Source: Antribacter soli (GTDB lineage Bacteria > Actinomycetota > Actinomycetes > Actinomycetales > Cellulomonadaceae). Taken from it: 57,696 bases of DNA. Within the stretch, counting starts at the first letter, position 1. Each line of letters opens with the position of its first letter. Shown here one piece after another: positions 9,105 through 18,151 of the stretch. The DNA is taken from contig NZ_JAKGSG010000062.1 in NCBI RefSeq assembly GCF_021568775.1, positions 1-57,696 on the forward strand, given 5' to 3'. The position numbers and the translations under genes were made by a program. Below the pieces are notes generated by a model, which did not search any database, had not been told where the DNA came from, and saw nothing but the letters and a program-made list of their open reading frames with translations.

Positions 9105-10300
9105 GCGGGTTCCTGAGCGGCGTGGTCGGCGCGATCCTCGAGGCGTGGGACGAGCTGCGCATCCACAAGGTGCGCGTCCTGCTCGCGCTGATCGGCGTGG
9201 CGGCGGCCGTCACCGCGATCACGGCCGTCACCGCGGCCGTGACGATGCTGCAGCAGGCGATGCAGGAACAGGGCGAGCGGATGGCCGGACGGGACACCAC
9301 GCTCGTCGCGAGCCTCTGGTCGTCGTCGCCGGTACCGCCGCCCGCTGCCGAGATCGACGCGGCGGTGGACTCCGTCACGGAGCGGTACGGCATCACGTAC
9401 TACTCGGTCGAGTCCTGGGGGAGCCTGTCGGTGCGCACCGGCGGCGGAGACCAGCCGATCGAGCAGGTCCAGTTCGTCGACCCGGACTACGGCACGATCC
9501 TGCGGCTCGACGTCGACGGCGGACGCTGGTTCACCGAGGCCGACGCCCAGCAGTTCGCGCCGGTCCTCGTGGTCAACCAGCCGTTCCTCGACGCGTTCGC
9601 CGGCGGGGCGACCGTCGCGGAGCACCCCACCGTGCTGCTCGGCGGCGACACCCCCGTGACCGCGGCCGTGATCGGCACCGTGCCGGTGCAGTACCCCGAG
9701 GAGGGGCCGCGGGCCCTCCTGCTGTTCGACCACGCGCTCCGCTGGGCGCCGGACTCCGCCCGCGCCGAGATGTACCGCTTCTGGGTGCCGCCCGCGAACG
9801 CTGCCGACCTGGGCCAGGTGATCGAGCGCGACCTCGTCGCCGCCGGGTTCACGGCGTCCGTGGAGCCGCCGTTCACCGACGCGTTCCTCCTCGACAGTGC
9901 CTCGCGGTGGATCGTTCTCGGGGTCGGCGGGTTCGCGCTGCTGCTCGGCGGGCTCGGCCTGCTCAACATCGGCCTCGTCACGGTGCGCTACCGGATCCGG
10001 GAGATCGGCATCCGGCGGTCGTTCGGGGCGACGGGCGGGCGTGTGTTCTTCGGTGTGCTCATGGAGTCGGTCGTCGCGACGTTCGTCGCGGGCGTGATCG
10101 GCGTCGTGATCGCGGTGGCGGTCGTGAAGAACATCCCGGTGGAGGCGGTCTTCGGTACCGCGCTGCAGGACAAGCCGCCGTTCCCGCTCAGCGCGGCGCT
10201 CGTCGGCATGGCGTGCGCGATCGCCGTCGGGGCGCTCGCGGGCCTGATCCCGGCGATCTACGCGGTGCGCGTGAAGGTGATCGACGCGATCCGGTACTGA
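9101..10300 (+). CDS. MacB/FtsX-family ABC permease
   Basis: 399 aa with the MacB topology: one hydrophobic segment near residues 25-45, a large external domain (about residues 65-260) and three C-terminal segments around residues 268-295, 315-345 and 365-385. The block IREIGIRRSFGATGGRVF before the second segment and LAGLIPAIYAVRVKVIDAIRY at the end are hallmarks of FtsX/MacB permeases. Third gene of the export operon; the stop is only about 30 bp before the poly-G/C block, so any terminator is hidden in that block. Confidence 0.92.
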   Translation: MSGFLSGVVGAILEAWDELRIHKVRVLLALIGVAAAVTAITAVTAAVTMLQQAMQEQGERMAGRDTTLVASLWSSSPVPPPAAEIDAAVDSVTERYGITYYSVESWGSLSVRTGGGDQPIEQVQFVDPDYGTILRLDVDGGRWFTEADAQQFAPVLVVNQPFLDAFAGGATVAEHPTVLLGGDTPVTAAVIGTVPVQYPEEGPRALLLFDHALRWAPDSARAEMYRFWVPPANAADLGQVIERDLVAAGFTASVEPPFTDAFLLDSASRWIVLGVGGFALLLGGLGLLNIGLVTVRYRIREIGIRRSFGATGGRVFFGVLMESVVATFVAGVIGVVIAVAVVKNIPVEAVFGTALQDKPPFPLSAALVGMACAIAVGALAGLIPAIYAVRVKVIDAIRY

Positions 10301-10331
10301 GCGTCCGCCCCGGCGCAGTGGGTAGGGGAGC

Positions 10332-10450
<119 letters not shown>

Positions 10451-10468
10451 ACAACCGCGGGCGGGTGA

Positions 10469-11695
10469 TCAGCCCGCCGGGGCCGACGGCGGGGCGTCCA
10501 GGAAGGCCGGGGGCGTGAGGGACGCCGCCGCGAACGCGTCGGCGACCGCCTGGGCGACCCGCTCTTCGTCGGACACCCGGACCAGGGCGATCGCCGAGCC
10601 GCCGAAGCCGCCGCCCGTCATCCGCGCGCCCAGCGCGCCCGCGTCGAGCGCGGCCGACACGACGAGGTCGAGCTCACGGCACGAGACCTCGTAGTCGTCG
10701 CGCAGCGACTCGTGCGAGGCGACCATGAGCGGCCCGACCTCGTCGACGCGGCCCGCACCGACAAGGTCGGCGAACGCCGCGGTGCGCTCGATCTCCCTGA
10801 CGACGTGGCGCACGCGCCGGACGAGGACGCCGGTGGAGTCGTGCAGCAGGAGCGTGTCGACGGCCGCCCCGAGGTCTGTGACCTCGCGCAGGGACGCCAC
10901 GCCGAGCAGCTCGGCGGCCTCCTCGCACGACGCCCGCCGGGTCCCGTACTCGCCCGTGGCGTGGGAGTGCTCGGCCCGCGTGTCCACGACGAGCAGCGTG
11001 AGCCCCGCCGACGCGAGGTCGAACGGCACCTGCCGTGCCGACTCGGACGAGGTCAGCCCCGGCCGGAAGTCGAGCAGGAGGGCGTGGCCCTCCCCGCAGC
11101 GCAGCGACGCCGACTGGTCGAGTCCGCCCGTCGGCGCGCCCGCGATCTCGTTCTCCGCGCGCCGGCAGGCGTCGACCAGGACGGCGCGACCGGCGTCGGA
11201 CGACGCGAGGCCGAGGCCGGCGACCGCGTCGAGCGCGACCGCGAAGGCCGCCTCCAGAGCGGCTGACGACGACAGCCCGGCGCCGAACGGCACGCACGAG
11301 TCGACGGCGGCGTCGAAGCCGCTGATCTTGTGCCCGGCCTCCGAGAGGGCCCACGCGACGCCGGTCACGTAGGCGCCCCAGCCCTCGACCGCCCCCGGCG
11401 CGACCTCGGACAGCCGCGCCTCCCACACCGTGCCCGGTGCCTGCGCGGACACGAGCCGGACGACGTCGTCGTCCCGCGACCGCAGCGCCGCGTACGTGCG
11501 GTGCGGCAGGGCCGTCGGCAGGCACAGCCCGGCGTTGTAGTCGGTGTGCTCACCGATGAGGTTCACGCGCCCGGGCGCCGACCACACGCCCGGGGTCGCC
11601 TCCCCGAAGGCCTGCGCGAACAGGTCGCGGACCCGGGCCTCGCCCTCCTCGGGCGTCCAGGCGTCGAGCCACTGGGGCGTGGTGTGTGCGGTCAT
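10469..11695 (-). CDS. galK: Galactokinase
   Basis: Phosphorylates galactose to galactose-1-phosphate, the last step of this locus. 408 aa GHMP kinase: SAPGRVNLIGEHTDYN near the N-terminus (sugar binding), PFGAGLSSSAALE phosphate loop, GAPTGGLDQSAS with the catalytic Asp, and MTGGGFGGSAIAL near the C-terminus. The ATG at 11695 has AGGAG in the right place on the minus strand; the longer in-frame reading to 11917 passes through a terminator and is rejected. galT and galE are not in the window. It is the last of three minus-strand genes, but the hairpin 11738-11777 separates it from the galactanase gene, so it may have its own promoter or be reached by read-through. Confidence 0.96.
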   Translation of the reverse strand: MTAHTTPQWLDAWTPEEGEARVRDLFAQAFGEATPGVWSAPGRVNLIGEHTDYNAGLCLPTALPHRTYAALRSRDDDVVRLVSAQAPGTVWEARLSEVAPGAVEGWGAYVTGVAWALSEAGHKISGFDAAVDSCVPFGAGLSSSAALEAAFAVALDAVAGLGLASSDAGRAVLVDACRRAENEIAGAPTGGLDQSASLRCGEGHALLLDFRPGLTSSESARQVPFDLASAGLTLLVVDTRAEHSHATGEYGTRRASCEEAAELLGVASLREVTDLGAAVDTLLLHDSTGVLVRRVRHVVREIERTAAFADLVGAGRVDEVGPLMVASHESLRDDYEVSCRELDLVVSAALDAGALGARMTGGGFGGSAIALVRVSDEERVAQAVADAFAAASLTPPAFLDAPPSAPAG

Positions 11696-11737
11696 CGTGC
11701 GAGCTCTCCTCGTCGTCGTAGGTGCTGGTCCATGATC

Positions 11738-11777
11738 GGGCCTGCGCACCGGAGGACCAACTCCGGTGCGCAGGCCC
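11738..11777 (-). terminator. 17-bp perfect hairpin between galactanase gene and galK
   Basis: Arms 11738-11754 and 11761-11777 are perfect complements with a 6-nt loop. It lies 11 bp after the galactanase stop on the minus strand and about 40 bp before galK, so it terminates or attenuates the upstream transcript. Confidence 0.75.
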
Positions 11778-11787
11778 GGACGGGACG

Positions 11788-13431
11788 TCAGGGCGCCAGG
11801 GTGGCCGCCACGGGCGCCAGCAGGCGCCCGGAGAAGTCGAACATCGCCTGGTTCTCCCACGCGTTGCCCGACGACGGGTCGGCCGGGTCCCAGCCGTTGC
11901 CCGCGACCGAGGTCCACGCCGGCTCCCAGTACATCGTGCCGAGGCCGCGGCCGCCGGGGGCGGCGGCCACGACGTCCTGCACGGCGCGGAAGGCCGCGGC
12001 CTGGCCCTGGGGCGTGGCGGGGTACCCCGCGACCAGCTCCGACGGCAGGTTGATGACGTTCTCCCAGGCCGGGGTGTCGTCGGTGAGGGTGAACGGGTAC
12101 GCGGTCTCGACCACCACGACGTCACGGTCGTACCGCGCCGACAGGGTGGACACCGCCTCCTGCAGGTCGGCGAGGGAGCCGTGCCAGTAGCCGTAGTAGC
12201 TGAGCCCGATCAGGTCGAACGGCACGTCGCGCGCCGTCACCTCGTCGAACCACCAGGTCAGCGAGCCGATCCCGTTGTTGATGTTGGTCAGGTGCAGGAT
12301 CGTCTGCGTGCCCGGCGAGACCTCCTTGACCGCGTCGTGGCCGGCCGTCAGGAACAGCGCCAGGCTGTCCCACTGCGCGCCGTCGACGCCGTCACCAGGC
12401 ACCACGTCCCAGGTCTGCCCGTACGGCCAGAGCATCCCGGGGTTGATCTCGTTGCCGACCTGCACGTACTCGGCGTTGACGCCCGCGGCCGTCAGCGCCT
12501 GCATGACCTCGGCCGTGTGGTCGTGCACGTGCTGGGCGAGCTCCTCGACTGTGGAACCGGCCCACGCGGCCGGGACGCCCTGGGCGCCGGGGTCGGTCCA
12601 GCGGTCGGAGTAGTGGAAGTCGACCATGAGGTCCATCCCGGCCGCCTCGATGCGCCGGGCCGACTCGACCACGTGCGTCACCTCGTTGTACCCGTCGGCC
12701 GGGTCCACCCAGACCTTGAGCCGGCCGACGTTCATGCCCGCGTCCGCGAGCAGCTCCACGGCGTCGCCCGGCGTGCCGTTCGACGCGGCGTACGTCGCGC
12801 CGAAGTCCTCGTTCTTGGCCAGACCGGACAGGTCGCCGCCGCGCATCTCGCGGGTGACCCGGCCGGGCACCAGCGTCACGTCGTCCACGTTGACCCAGGC
12901 GCCCGCGGTGCCTGCGGTCGCGACCCCGATCGTGCAGGAACCGTCGGCCACGTACGCCGACACGGAGACCTGCACCCAGGCGTCGTCCTGCTCGGTGGAC
13001 GGTACGACGACGGACCCGTCCGCGCCGCCGCCGCACCCCGTGAGGGTCAGGCGCGTGGCGGCGAGCCCGCCGCCCGCCTTCACCCAGGCGCTCGCGGTCC
13101 ACCAGCCCTGCGTGAGGCCGGACACCCCGTCGCCGGTGGTGACCTGGTACGCGTGGTCGGCCCAGTGCGTGAGGTGGTTGCCCGCGCCGGACGCGGCCCA
13201 CGCGACGGCGCCGCCGGCCTCGGCCTTCGCCGCGGACCTGTCGCCGGTCGTGGACTTCACGGTCCAGCCGGCCAGGCCGGACTCGAAGCCCGGGTTGACC
13301 AGGGTCGCGGCGGCGGCCGGGGCCTTGGCCTGGGCCGGGACCAGGGCGGCGGCCGGCGCGACGACCGCCGCGGCCGCGGCGGCCAGGGCCGCGACAGCCA
13401 CCCGGGCTCGGATACGTGCTCGGTGGAACAT
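11788..13431 (-). CDS. Secreted arabinogalactan endo-beta-1,4-galactanase (GH53)
   Basis: Extracellular enzyme cutting beta-1,4-galactan, the galactose side chains of pectin, into short oligosaccharides. 547 aa. MFHRARIRARVAVAAL starts a signal peptide ending around residue 37. Residues about 45-190 form a carbohydrate-binding module starting NPGFESGLAGWTV and ending in a WVNVDDVTLV strand. The GH53 catalytic domain begins at REMRGGDLSGLAKNE; the probable acid/base Glu is in VQVGNEINPGMLW and the nucleophile in VVVVETAYPF. The ATG at 13431 has AAGGAGG on the minus strand. Predicted partner of the GH42 enzyme and importer beside it. The binding module resembles CBM61/CBM4-type folds; its exact family is uncertain. 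Confidence 0.93.
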   Translation of the reverse strand: MFHRARIRARVAVAALAAAAAAVVAPAAALVPAQAKAPAAAATLVNPGFESGLAGWTVKSTTGDRSAAKAEAGGAVAWAASGAGNHLTHWADHAYQVTTGDGVSGLTQGWWTASAWVKAGGGLAATRLTLTGCGGGADGSVVVPSTEQDDAWVQVSVSAYVADGSCTIGVATAGTAGAWVNVDDVTLVPGRVTREMRGGDLSGLAKNEDFGATYAASNGTPGDAVELLADAGMNVGRLKVWVDPADGYNEVTHVVESARRIEAAGMDLMVDFHYSDRWTDPGAQGVPAAWAGSTVEELAQHVHDHTAEVMQALTAAGVNAEYVQVGNEINPGMLWPYGQTWDVVPGDGVDGAQWDSLALFLTAGHDAVKEVSPGTQTILHLTNINNGIGSLTWWFDEVTARDVPFDLIGLSYYGYWHGSLADLQEAVSTLSARYDRDVVVVETAYPFTLTDDTPAWENVINLPSELVAGYPATPQGQAAAFRAVQDVVAAAPGGRGLGTMYWEPAWTSVAGNGWDPADPSSGNAWENQAMFDFSGRLLAPVAATLAP

Positions 13432-13456
13432 GGACGTCCTCCTTGACGTGGAGCCC

Positions 13457-13487
13457 GCGTGCGGCCCGTGGAGCGTGGGCCGCACGC
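13457..13487 (-). terminator. 11-bp perfect hairpin between GH42 and GH53 genes
   Basis: GCGTGCGGCCC (13457-13467) pairs with GGGCCGCACGC (13477-13487). It sits 7 bp past the GH42 stop in the minus-strand direction and may tune expression between the intracellular and the secreted enzyme. Confidence 0.6.
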
Positions 13488-13494
13488 GAGCGGT

Positions 13495-15555
13495 TCAGCG
13501 GGGCAGCCGCAGGACGCGGGCACCCCCTGCCGGGACCGGCACCTCGCCGGTCACCGGCTCACCCGTCAGCAGGTCGGTGACCGGTCCGGCCACCGCCCCG
13601 ACGGGGAGCTTCAGGTCCGTGGCGGAGTGGTTGACCGCCACCACGTAGTCGGCGGCCTCGCCGTGGCGGCGCACCACCTCCAGGTCCTCCGCGAGGCCCG
13701 ACGGCGACAGGCCCGCGTCCGCGTAGACGTCCGCCATGAGCGTGGCCAGCGCGCCGACGTCGAGCCGCGTGGACACGTACCAGCCGGTGCCGGCTCCGTG
13801 CTCGTGGCGCGTGATCGCCGCGCCGCCCTGCTTGGGCCCGTCCACGTACGAGGCGACGACCTGCGCACCGGCGAGCGTGACGTCGTCGGCCCAGACCGTG
13901 CCCGTCAGGCCCGCGCCCCCGGTGCCGTACGCGAGGCCCACCCGGTCGCCGGCCCGCAGCGGGAGGAACTCCTCCACGGTGAGGCCCAGGGCGTCGCGCA
14001 GCGGCGCCAGGAAGCCGCCCTCGTGCACGCGGTCGTGCTCGTCGACCACGCCGCTGAAGTACGACACGAGGAGCGTGCCGCCGCCCTCGACGTAGGCCGT
14101 GAGGTTCGCCGCGTCGTCGGCCCGCAGCAGGTAGGAGGCGGGGGCGACGACGAGGCGGTAGCCGGACAGGTCCTGGCCGGGCTCGGCGAGGTCGACGGTG
14201 TGGCCGTCGCGCCACAGGCGGTCGTAGAACGCCTCGAGGCGCTCCCGGTGTCTCGCGTCCTCGCTGGGCCGCCACTCCAGGTCCTGCGCCCAGAACGACT
14301 CCTGGTCCCACAGGAGTGCGACGTCGGCGCGCACCCGCGAGCCGCGGACCTCCGCCAGGCGGCCCAGGTTGGCGCCCAGCTCGACGACCTCGCGCCAGAC
14401 CCGGGACCCCGTGCCGGCGTGCGGGAGCATCGCGGAGTGGAACTTCTCGGCGCCGGACCGGGAGGCGCGCCACTGGAAGAACATGATCGCGTCGGCGCCG
14501 CGGCCCAGGTGGGACAGGGCGTTGCGCGCCATCTCGCCGGGTTGCTTGGCCACGTTGCGCGGCTGCCAGTTCACGGCGGACGTGGAGTGCTCCAGGAGCA
14601 GCCACGGCTTGCCGCCGGCCACCGAGCGCGTGAGGTCGGCGGCGAGCGCGAGGCCCACGTGGTTCCGCGGGTCGGCGGCCGTGAGGTAGTGGTCGTTCGA
14701 GACCACGTCGACCTCGCGGGCCCAGCGGAACAGGTCCGTGGAGGCGCACGCGGCGGCCATGAAGTTCGTCGTCACCGGCACGTCGGAGTACGCCCGGATC
14801 GCGTCGCGCTCGGCGGTGAAGCAGCGAAGGAGCATCGCGTCCGTGAAGCGCGCGAAGTCCAGGCGCTGCGCCGGGTTGATGACGCTGGGCGCCGCGGCCG
14901 GGACCTGCACGTGCTCCCAGTCGCCGTAGACCTGGCCCCAGAACCGGGTGCCCCACGCGGAGTTCAGTGCGTCGAGCGAGCCGTACCGCTCGCGCAGCCA
15001 CGTGCGGAAGGCCCGCTGGGCGTTCTCGGAGTAGTCGTCGGAGACCGGCACGCCGTACTCGTTGTGCACGTGCCACAGGGCGAGGGCCGGGTGGCGGCCG
15101 TAGCGCTTCGCGAGCTCGGTCGTGATGCGCACGGCGGCGGCGCGGTACTCGGGCGAGCTCGGGGCGACCATGCCGCGCGACCCCGGGCCCAGGACGACCC
15201 CCTCGCGTGTGACGACGCGGGCGTGCGGATAGGCGTGGAAGAACCACGCCGGCGGGACGGTCGTGGGCGTGCCCAGGTCGACGCGGATCCCGTTCGCGTG
15301 CAGGAGGTCGATCACCCTGTCGAGCCAGCCGAAGTCGAACTCGCCCTCGCGCGGCTCCAGGAGCGCCCAGCTGAAGATGCCGATGCTCACGAGGTTCACG
15401 CCGGCTTCGCGCATGAGCCGCACGTCCTCGTCCCACACCTCGTCGGGCCACTGCTCGGGGTTGTAGTCGCCGCCGTAGCAGATGCGGTCCAGCCCCGGCA
15501 GCCAGCCGGAGTACGCCGGGCCGACGGGAACAGGGCGGGGCGTCGCCTGGGGCAT
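13495..15555 (-). CDS. Beta-galactosidase, GH42
   Basis: Intracellular enzyme (no signal peptide) hydrolysing imported galacto-oligosaccharides to galactose. 686 aa, typical of GH42. RICYGGDYNPEQWP near residue 22 is the family hallmark; acid/base Glu lies in LWHVHNEYG and the nucleophile Glu in WLLLEHSTSAVNW. The C-terminal third has the glutamine-amidotransferase-like trimerisation domain and a small beta domain. ATG 15555 is preceded by AAGGAG on the minus strand; the reading extending to 15690 crosses the promoter and operator. First gene of the minus-strand galactan-use group, transcribed divergently from the importer. Functionally like GanA of Bacillus subtilis. Confidence 0.95.
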   Translation of the reverse strand: MPQATPRPVPVGPAYSGWLPGLDRICYGGDYNPEQWPDEVWDEDVRLMREAGVNLVSIGIFSWALLEPREGEFDFGWLDRVIDLLHANGIRVDLGTPTTVPPAWFFHAYPHARVVTREGVVLGPGSRGMVAPSSPEYRAAAVRITTELAKRYGRHPALALWHVHNEYGVPVSDDYSENAQRAFRTWLRERYGSLDALNSAWGTRFWGQVYGDWEHVQVPAAAPSVINPAQRLDFARFTDAMLLRCFTAERDAIRAYSDVPVTTNFMAAACASTDLFRWAREVDVVSNDHYLTAADPRNHVGLALAADLTRSVAGGKPWLLLEHSTSAVNWQPRNVAKQPGEMARNALSHLGRGADAIMFFQWRASRSGAEKFHSAMLPHAGTGSRVWREVVELGANLGRLAEVRGSRVRADVALLWDQESFWAQDLEWRPSEDARHRERLEAFYDRLWRDGHTVDLAEPGQDLSGYRLVVAPASYLLRADDAANLTAYVEGGGTLLVSYFSGVVDEHDRVHEGGFLAPLRDALGLTVEEFLPLRAGDRVGLAYGTGGAGLTGTVWADDVTLAGAQVVASYVDGPKQGGAAITRHEHGAGTGWYVSTRLDVGALATLMADVYADAGLSPSGLAEDLEVVRRHGEAADYVVAVNHSATDLKLPVGAVAGPVTDLLTGEPVTGEVPVPAGGARVLRLPR

Positions 15556-15579
15556 GGTGGATCTCCTTGACACGTCGTT

Positions 15580-15601
15580 GTGCACGGTCCCAGCCGTGCA
15601 C
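15580..15601. promoter_or_regulatory. Candidate LacI-family operator
   Basis: Perfect symmetrical site GTGCACGG-N6-CCGTGCAC. It lies just downstream of the -10 box of the GH42 promoter, covering the transcription start, so binding would block transcription. A matching half-site CCGTGCAC occurs at 15683-15690 right after the opposite promoter. The regulator encoded at 19022 is the obvious candidate ligand. Confidence 0.7.
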
Positions 15602-15606
15602 CGAAC

Positions 15607-15636
15607 AGATAACACGACTAAACCCTGACATGGCAA
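15607..15636 (-). promoter_or_regulatory. Promoter of the GH42 gene
   Basis: On the minus strand TTGCCA (15636-15631) and TTATCT (15612-15607) are separated by 18 nt, a good housekeeping-sigma promoter for this GC content, followed at once by the operator. Confidence 0.6.
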
Positions 15637-15649
15637 GTGTGGATCGAGG

Positions 15650-15680
15650 TTGACAGCGGGTGGCAGGAGGTCGCTACTGT
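15650..15680 (+). promoter_or_regulatory. Promoter of the sugar importer operon
   Basis: TTGACA (15650-15655) and TACTGT (15675-15680) with a 19-nt spacer, slightly long; the half-operator 15683-15690 follows directly. Divergent from the GH42 promoter. Confidence 0.55.
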
Positions 15681-15764
15681 GACCGTGCACAGACTCACAC
15701 TGTCGTGACTCGCCCGGGCAGCTCGCCCCGGCGGCAGCGCGACGGTCCTTGACGAGGAGGACTC

Positions 15765-17078
15765 ATGCGCCTGACCACAGGCACCAAGGTCGCGGCAGCA
15801 GTCGCCGCGACCGCTCTGCTCGCGACCGCCTGCTCGAGCGGCGGCACAGGCGGGGACTCGGCCGACGGCGAGGCCGTCGAGCTGACGTTCTGGGCCTGGG
15901 CGCCCAACATCGAGAAGGTCGTCGACGTGTGGAACAGCGAGCACCCGGACATCCAGGTGACGGTGAACAAGCAGGACGGCGGCGACCCGGCGGTCACCAA
16001 GCTGCTCACGGCGATCGAGGCCGGCTCTGGTGCCCCCGACCTCATGCAGGCCGAGTACCAGAAGATCCCGCAGCTCGTCTCGTCCGGCGCGCTCGCCGAC
16101 ATCGCGGGCGAGATCTCCGGCGAGCTCGCCGGCCACTTCCCCGACGGCGTCTGGAATGCCGTCACGCTCGGCTCGGACGCCGTCTACGCCGTGCCGCAGG
16201 ACTCCGGCCCCATGCAGTTCTACTACCGCGAGGACGTGTTCGCCGAGCTCGGCCTCGAGGTGCCCACCACGTGGGAGGAGTACGCCGAGGTCGCCCGCGC
16301 GGTCCACGCGGCGGACCCGAACACGTACCTCGGCACGTTCTCCGCGAACGACGCCGGCTGGTTCTCCGGCCTCACCCAGCAGGCCGGCGCCTCCTGGTAC
16401 GGCATCGACGGTGACTCCTGGACCGTGCAGATCGACAGCCCCGAGGTGCAGAAGGTCGCCGGGTACTGGGGTGGCCTCGTCGAGGAGGGCATCATCGACA
16501 ACAAGCCGATGTACACCCCCGAGTGGAACGCCGCGCTCAACGACGGCTCGCAGGTCGGCTGGCTCTCCGCCATCTGGGCACCCGGCGTGCTCGCCGGCAA
16601 CGCCGCCGACACGGCGGGCACGTGGAAGATGGCGCCCATGCCGCAGTGGGACGCGGCCGCGCCGGCCACGGGTAACTGGGGCGGCTCCGCCACCGCGGTG
16701 ACGAGCCAGAGCGAGCACGCGGCGGAGGCCACGCAGTTCATCGAGTGGCTCAACACCGACCCGGCCGCCGTGCAGGCGCTGGTCGACGAGACCGGCATCT
16801 ACCCGGCCGACATCCCCGCCTCGACCGCGGCGCTCGCCGACCCGCCGGCCTTCTTCTCGAACCAGCCCGACTTCTACGAGCTGGCCGCCGAGACCGCGCA
16901 GACGGCCAACCCGTTCACGTACGGCCCGAACATCAACGTGGCCTACTCGGCCTACAACGACGAGTTCGCCAAGGCGACGGAGGCCCGCACGCAGGCTGCA
17001 TTCCTCGCCGCCGTCGAGGCGGTCCAGACCGCAACCATCGAGGACCTGAAGAACTCCGGGTTCAGCGTCAAGGAGTGA
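15765..17078 (+). CDS. Sugar ABC importer, solute-binding lipoprotein
   Basis: Extracellular binding protein, anchored to the membrane by lipid. 437 aa. Residues 1-22 are a lipoprotein signal with lipobox LLATAC and Cys at 23, then a Ser/Gly linker. The mature part begins ELTFWAWAPNIEKVVD, typical of family 1 (MalE-type) binding proteins for oligosaccharides. Ribosome site GAGGAGG 5 nt before ATG. Context with the GH53 and GH42 enzymes points to beta-1,4-galacto-oligosaccharides as ligand, comparable to GanS, but this is inferred. A hairpin follows the gene, which usually leaves the binding protein more abundant than the permeases. Confidence 0.92.
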   Translation: MRLTTGTKVAAAVAATALLATACSSGGTGGDSADGEAVELTFWAWAPNIEKVVDVWNSEHPDIQVTVNKQDGGDPAVTKLLTAIEAGSGAPDLMQAEYQKIPQLVSSGALADIAGEISGELAGHFPDGVWNAVTLGSDAVYAVPQDSGPMQFYYREDVFAELGLEVPTTWEEYAEVARAVHAADPNTYLGTFSANDAGWFSGLTQQAGASWYGIDGDSWTVQIDSPEVQKVAGYWGGLVEEGIIDNKPMYTPEWNAALNDGSQVGWLSAIWAPGVLAGNAADTAGTWKMAPMPQWDAAAPATGNWGGSATAVTSQSEHAAEATQFIEWLNTDPAAVQALVDETGIYPADIPASTAALADPPAFFSNQPDFYELAAETAQTANPFTYGPNINVAYSAYNDEFAKATEARTQAAFLAAVEAVQTATIEDLKNSGFSVKE

Positions 17079-17088
17079 CACCGCCGCA

Positions 17089-17129
17089 GGCCTGCCGGGC
17101 CTGTCGTATCGTGACGGGCCCGGCAGGCC
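17089..17129 (+). terminator. Intra-operon hairpin after the binding-protein gene
   Basis: 17-bp stem (17089-17105 with 17113-17129, one U-G pair) and 7-nt loop, between the binding protein and first permease gene. Likely partial terminator or 3' stabiliser, as in malE-malF type operons. Confidence 0.65.
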
Positions 17130-17158
17130 GCGGCCGGCGTCGGGCAGAAGGAGCCTGC

Positions 17159-18151
17159 GTGACCACCACCAACGACCTGGCCGGAGCCCTCGGCGGCACG
17201 GCCCCCAGCCGGACGACCCAGGTGCCCCGGCGTTCCCGGACCGTGCCGGCCCGGCGAGCCGCAGCGCCCTGGGCGTTCCTGGCCCCCGCGATCGTCCTGT
17301 TCGTCGCCTTCCTGGCGGCGCCGATCCTGTACTCGCTGTACCTCAGCTTCCGCACCGAGAAGGTGAGCGGCCTCGGCCTCGGGCCCGGGTCGCGCACCGA
17401 GGTGTGGAACGGCCTGACCAACTACACGAGCGCGCTGGCCGACCCGGAGTTCCTGGCGTCCGTCGGCCGCGTGGGCATGTACGGGCTCGTCGTGGTGCCG
17501 GTGATGCTGGGCTCGGCGCTGCTCTTCGCGCTGCTGCTCGACGCCCGGCGCTCGCGGGCCCGCCGCTTCTCGCGCATCGCGATCTTCCTGCCGTACGCGG
17601 TGCCCGCCGTGATCTCGTCGCTGCTCTGGGGCTTCCTCTACCTGCCGGGCGTGAGCCCGTTCTACTGGGTCTTCGACCAGCTCGGATGGGACGTGCCGTC
17701 CCTCTTCTCCAACCGGCTCGTGCTGTTCGCCGTCGCGAACATCGCGGTCTGGGGCGGCGTCGGCTTCAACATGGTCGTGATCTACACGGCGCTCAAGGCC
17801 ATCCCGTCCGAGCTGTACGAGGCCGCGGAGCTCGACGGGGCGTCGCAGGTCGGCATCGCGCTGCGCGTGAAGATCCCGATCGTGCTGCCGTCGATCATCA
17901 TGACGTTCGTCTTCTCGATGATCGCGACGCTCCAGGTGTTCGCGGAGCCCACCACCCTGCGCCCGCTGTCCAACACGATCTCCACGACGTGGACGCCGCT
18001 CATGAAGGTGTACCGCGACGCGTTCACGCGCGGCGACCTGTACTCCGCGTCGGCGACCTCCGTGATCATCGCAGTGGCCACGTTCGTGCTGTCCCTCGGG
18101 TTCCTGCGGCTGGTCCAGTCGCGGGCGTTCGGTCAGGAGAACAACCGATGA
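17159..18151 (+). CDS. Sugar ABC importer permease, MalF-type
   Basis: First membrane subunit of the oligosaccharide importer. 330 aa with about six membrane helices, beginning with WAFLAPAIVLFVAFLAAPIL near residue 40. The conserved loop EAAELDGASQVG...PIVLPS near residue 222 contacts the ATPase. GTG 17159 is chosen for GAAGGAG 5-6 nt upstream; the longer frame overlaps the binding-protein gene and hairpin. Overlaps the next permease by 4 bp. The 40-residue N-terminal cytoplasmic tail is rich in Thr, Arg and Ala. Confidence 0.92.
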   Translation: MTTTNDLAGALGGTAPSRTTQVPRRSRTVPARRAAAPWAFLAPAIVLFVAFLAAPILYSLYLSFRTEKVSGLGLGPGSRTEVWNGLTNYTSALADPEFLASVGRVGMYGLVVVPVMLGSALLFALLLDARRSRARRFSRIAIFLPYAVPAVISSLLWGFLYLPGVSPFYWVFDQLGWDVPSLFSNRLVLFAVANIAVWGGVGFNMVVIYTALKAIPSELYEAAELDGASQVGIALRVKIPIVLPSIIMTFVFSMIATLQVFAEPTTLRPLSNTISTTWTPLMKVYRDAFTRGDLYSASATSVIIAVATFVLSLGFLRLVQSRAFGQENNR

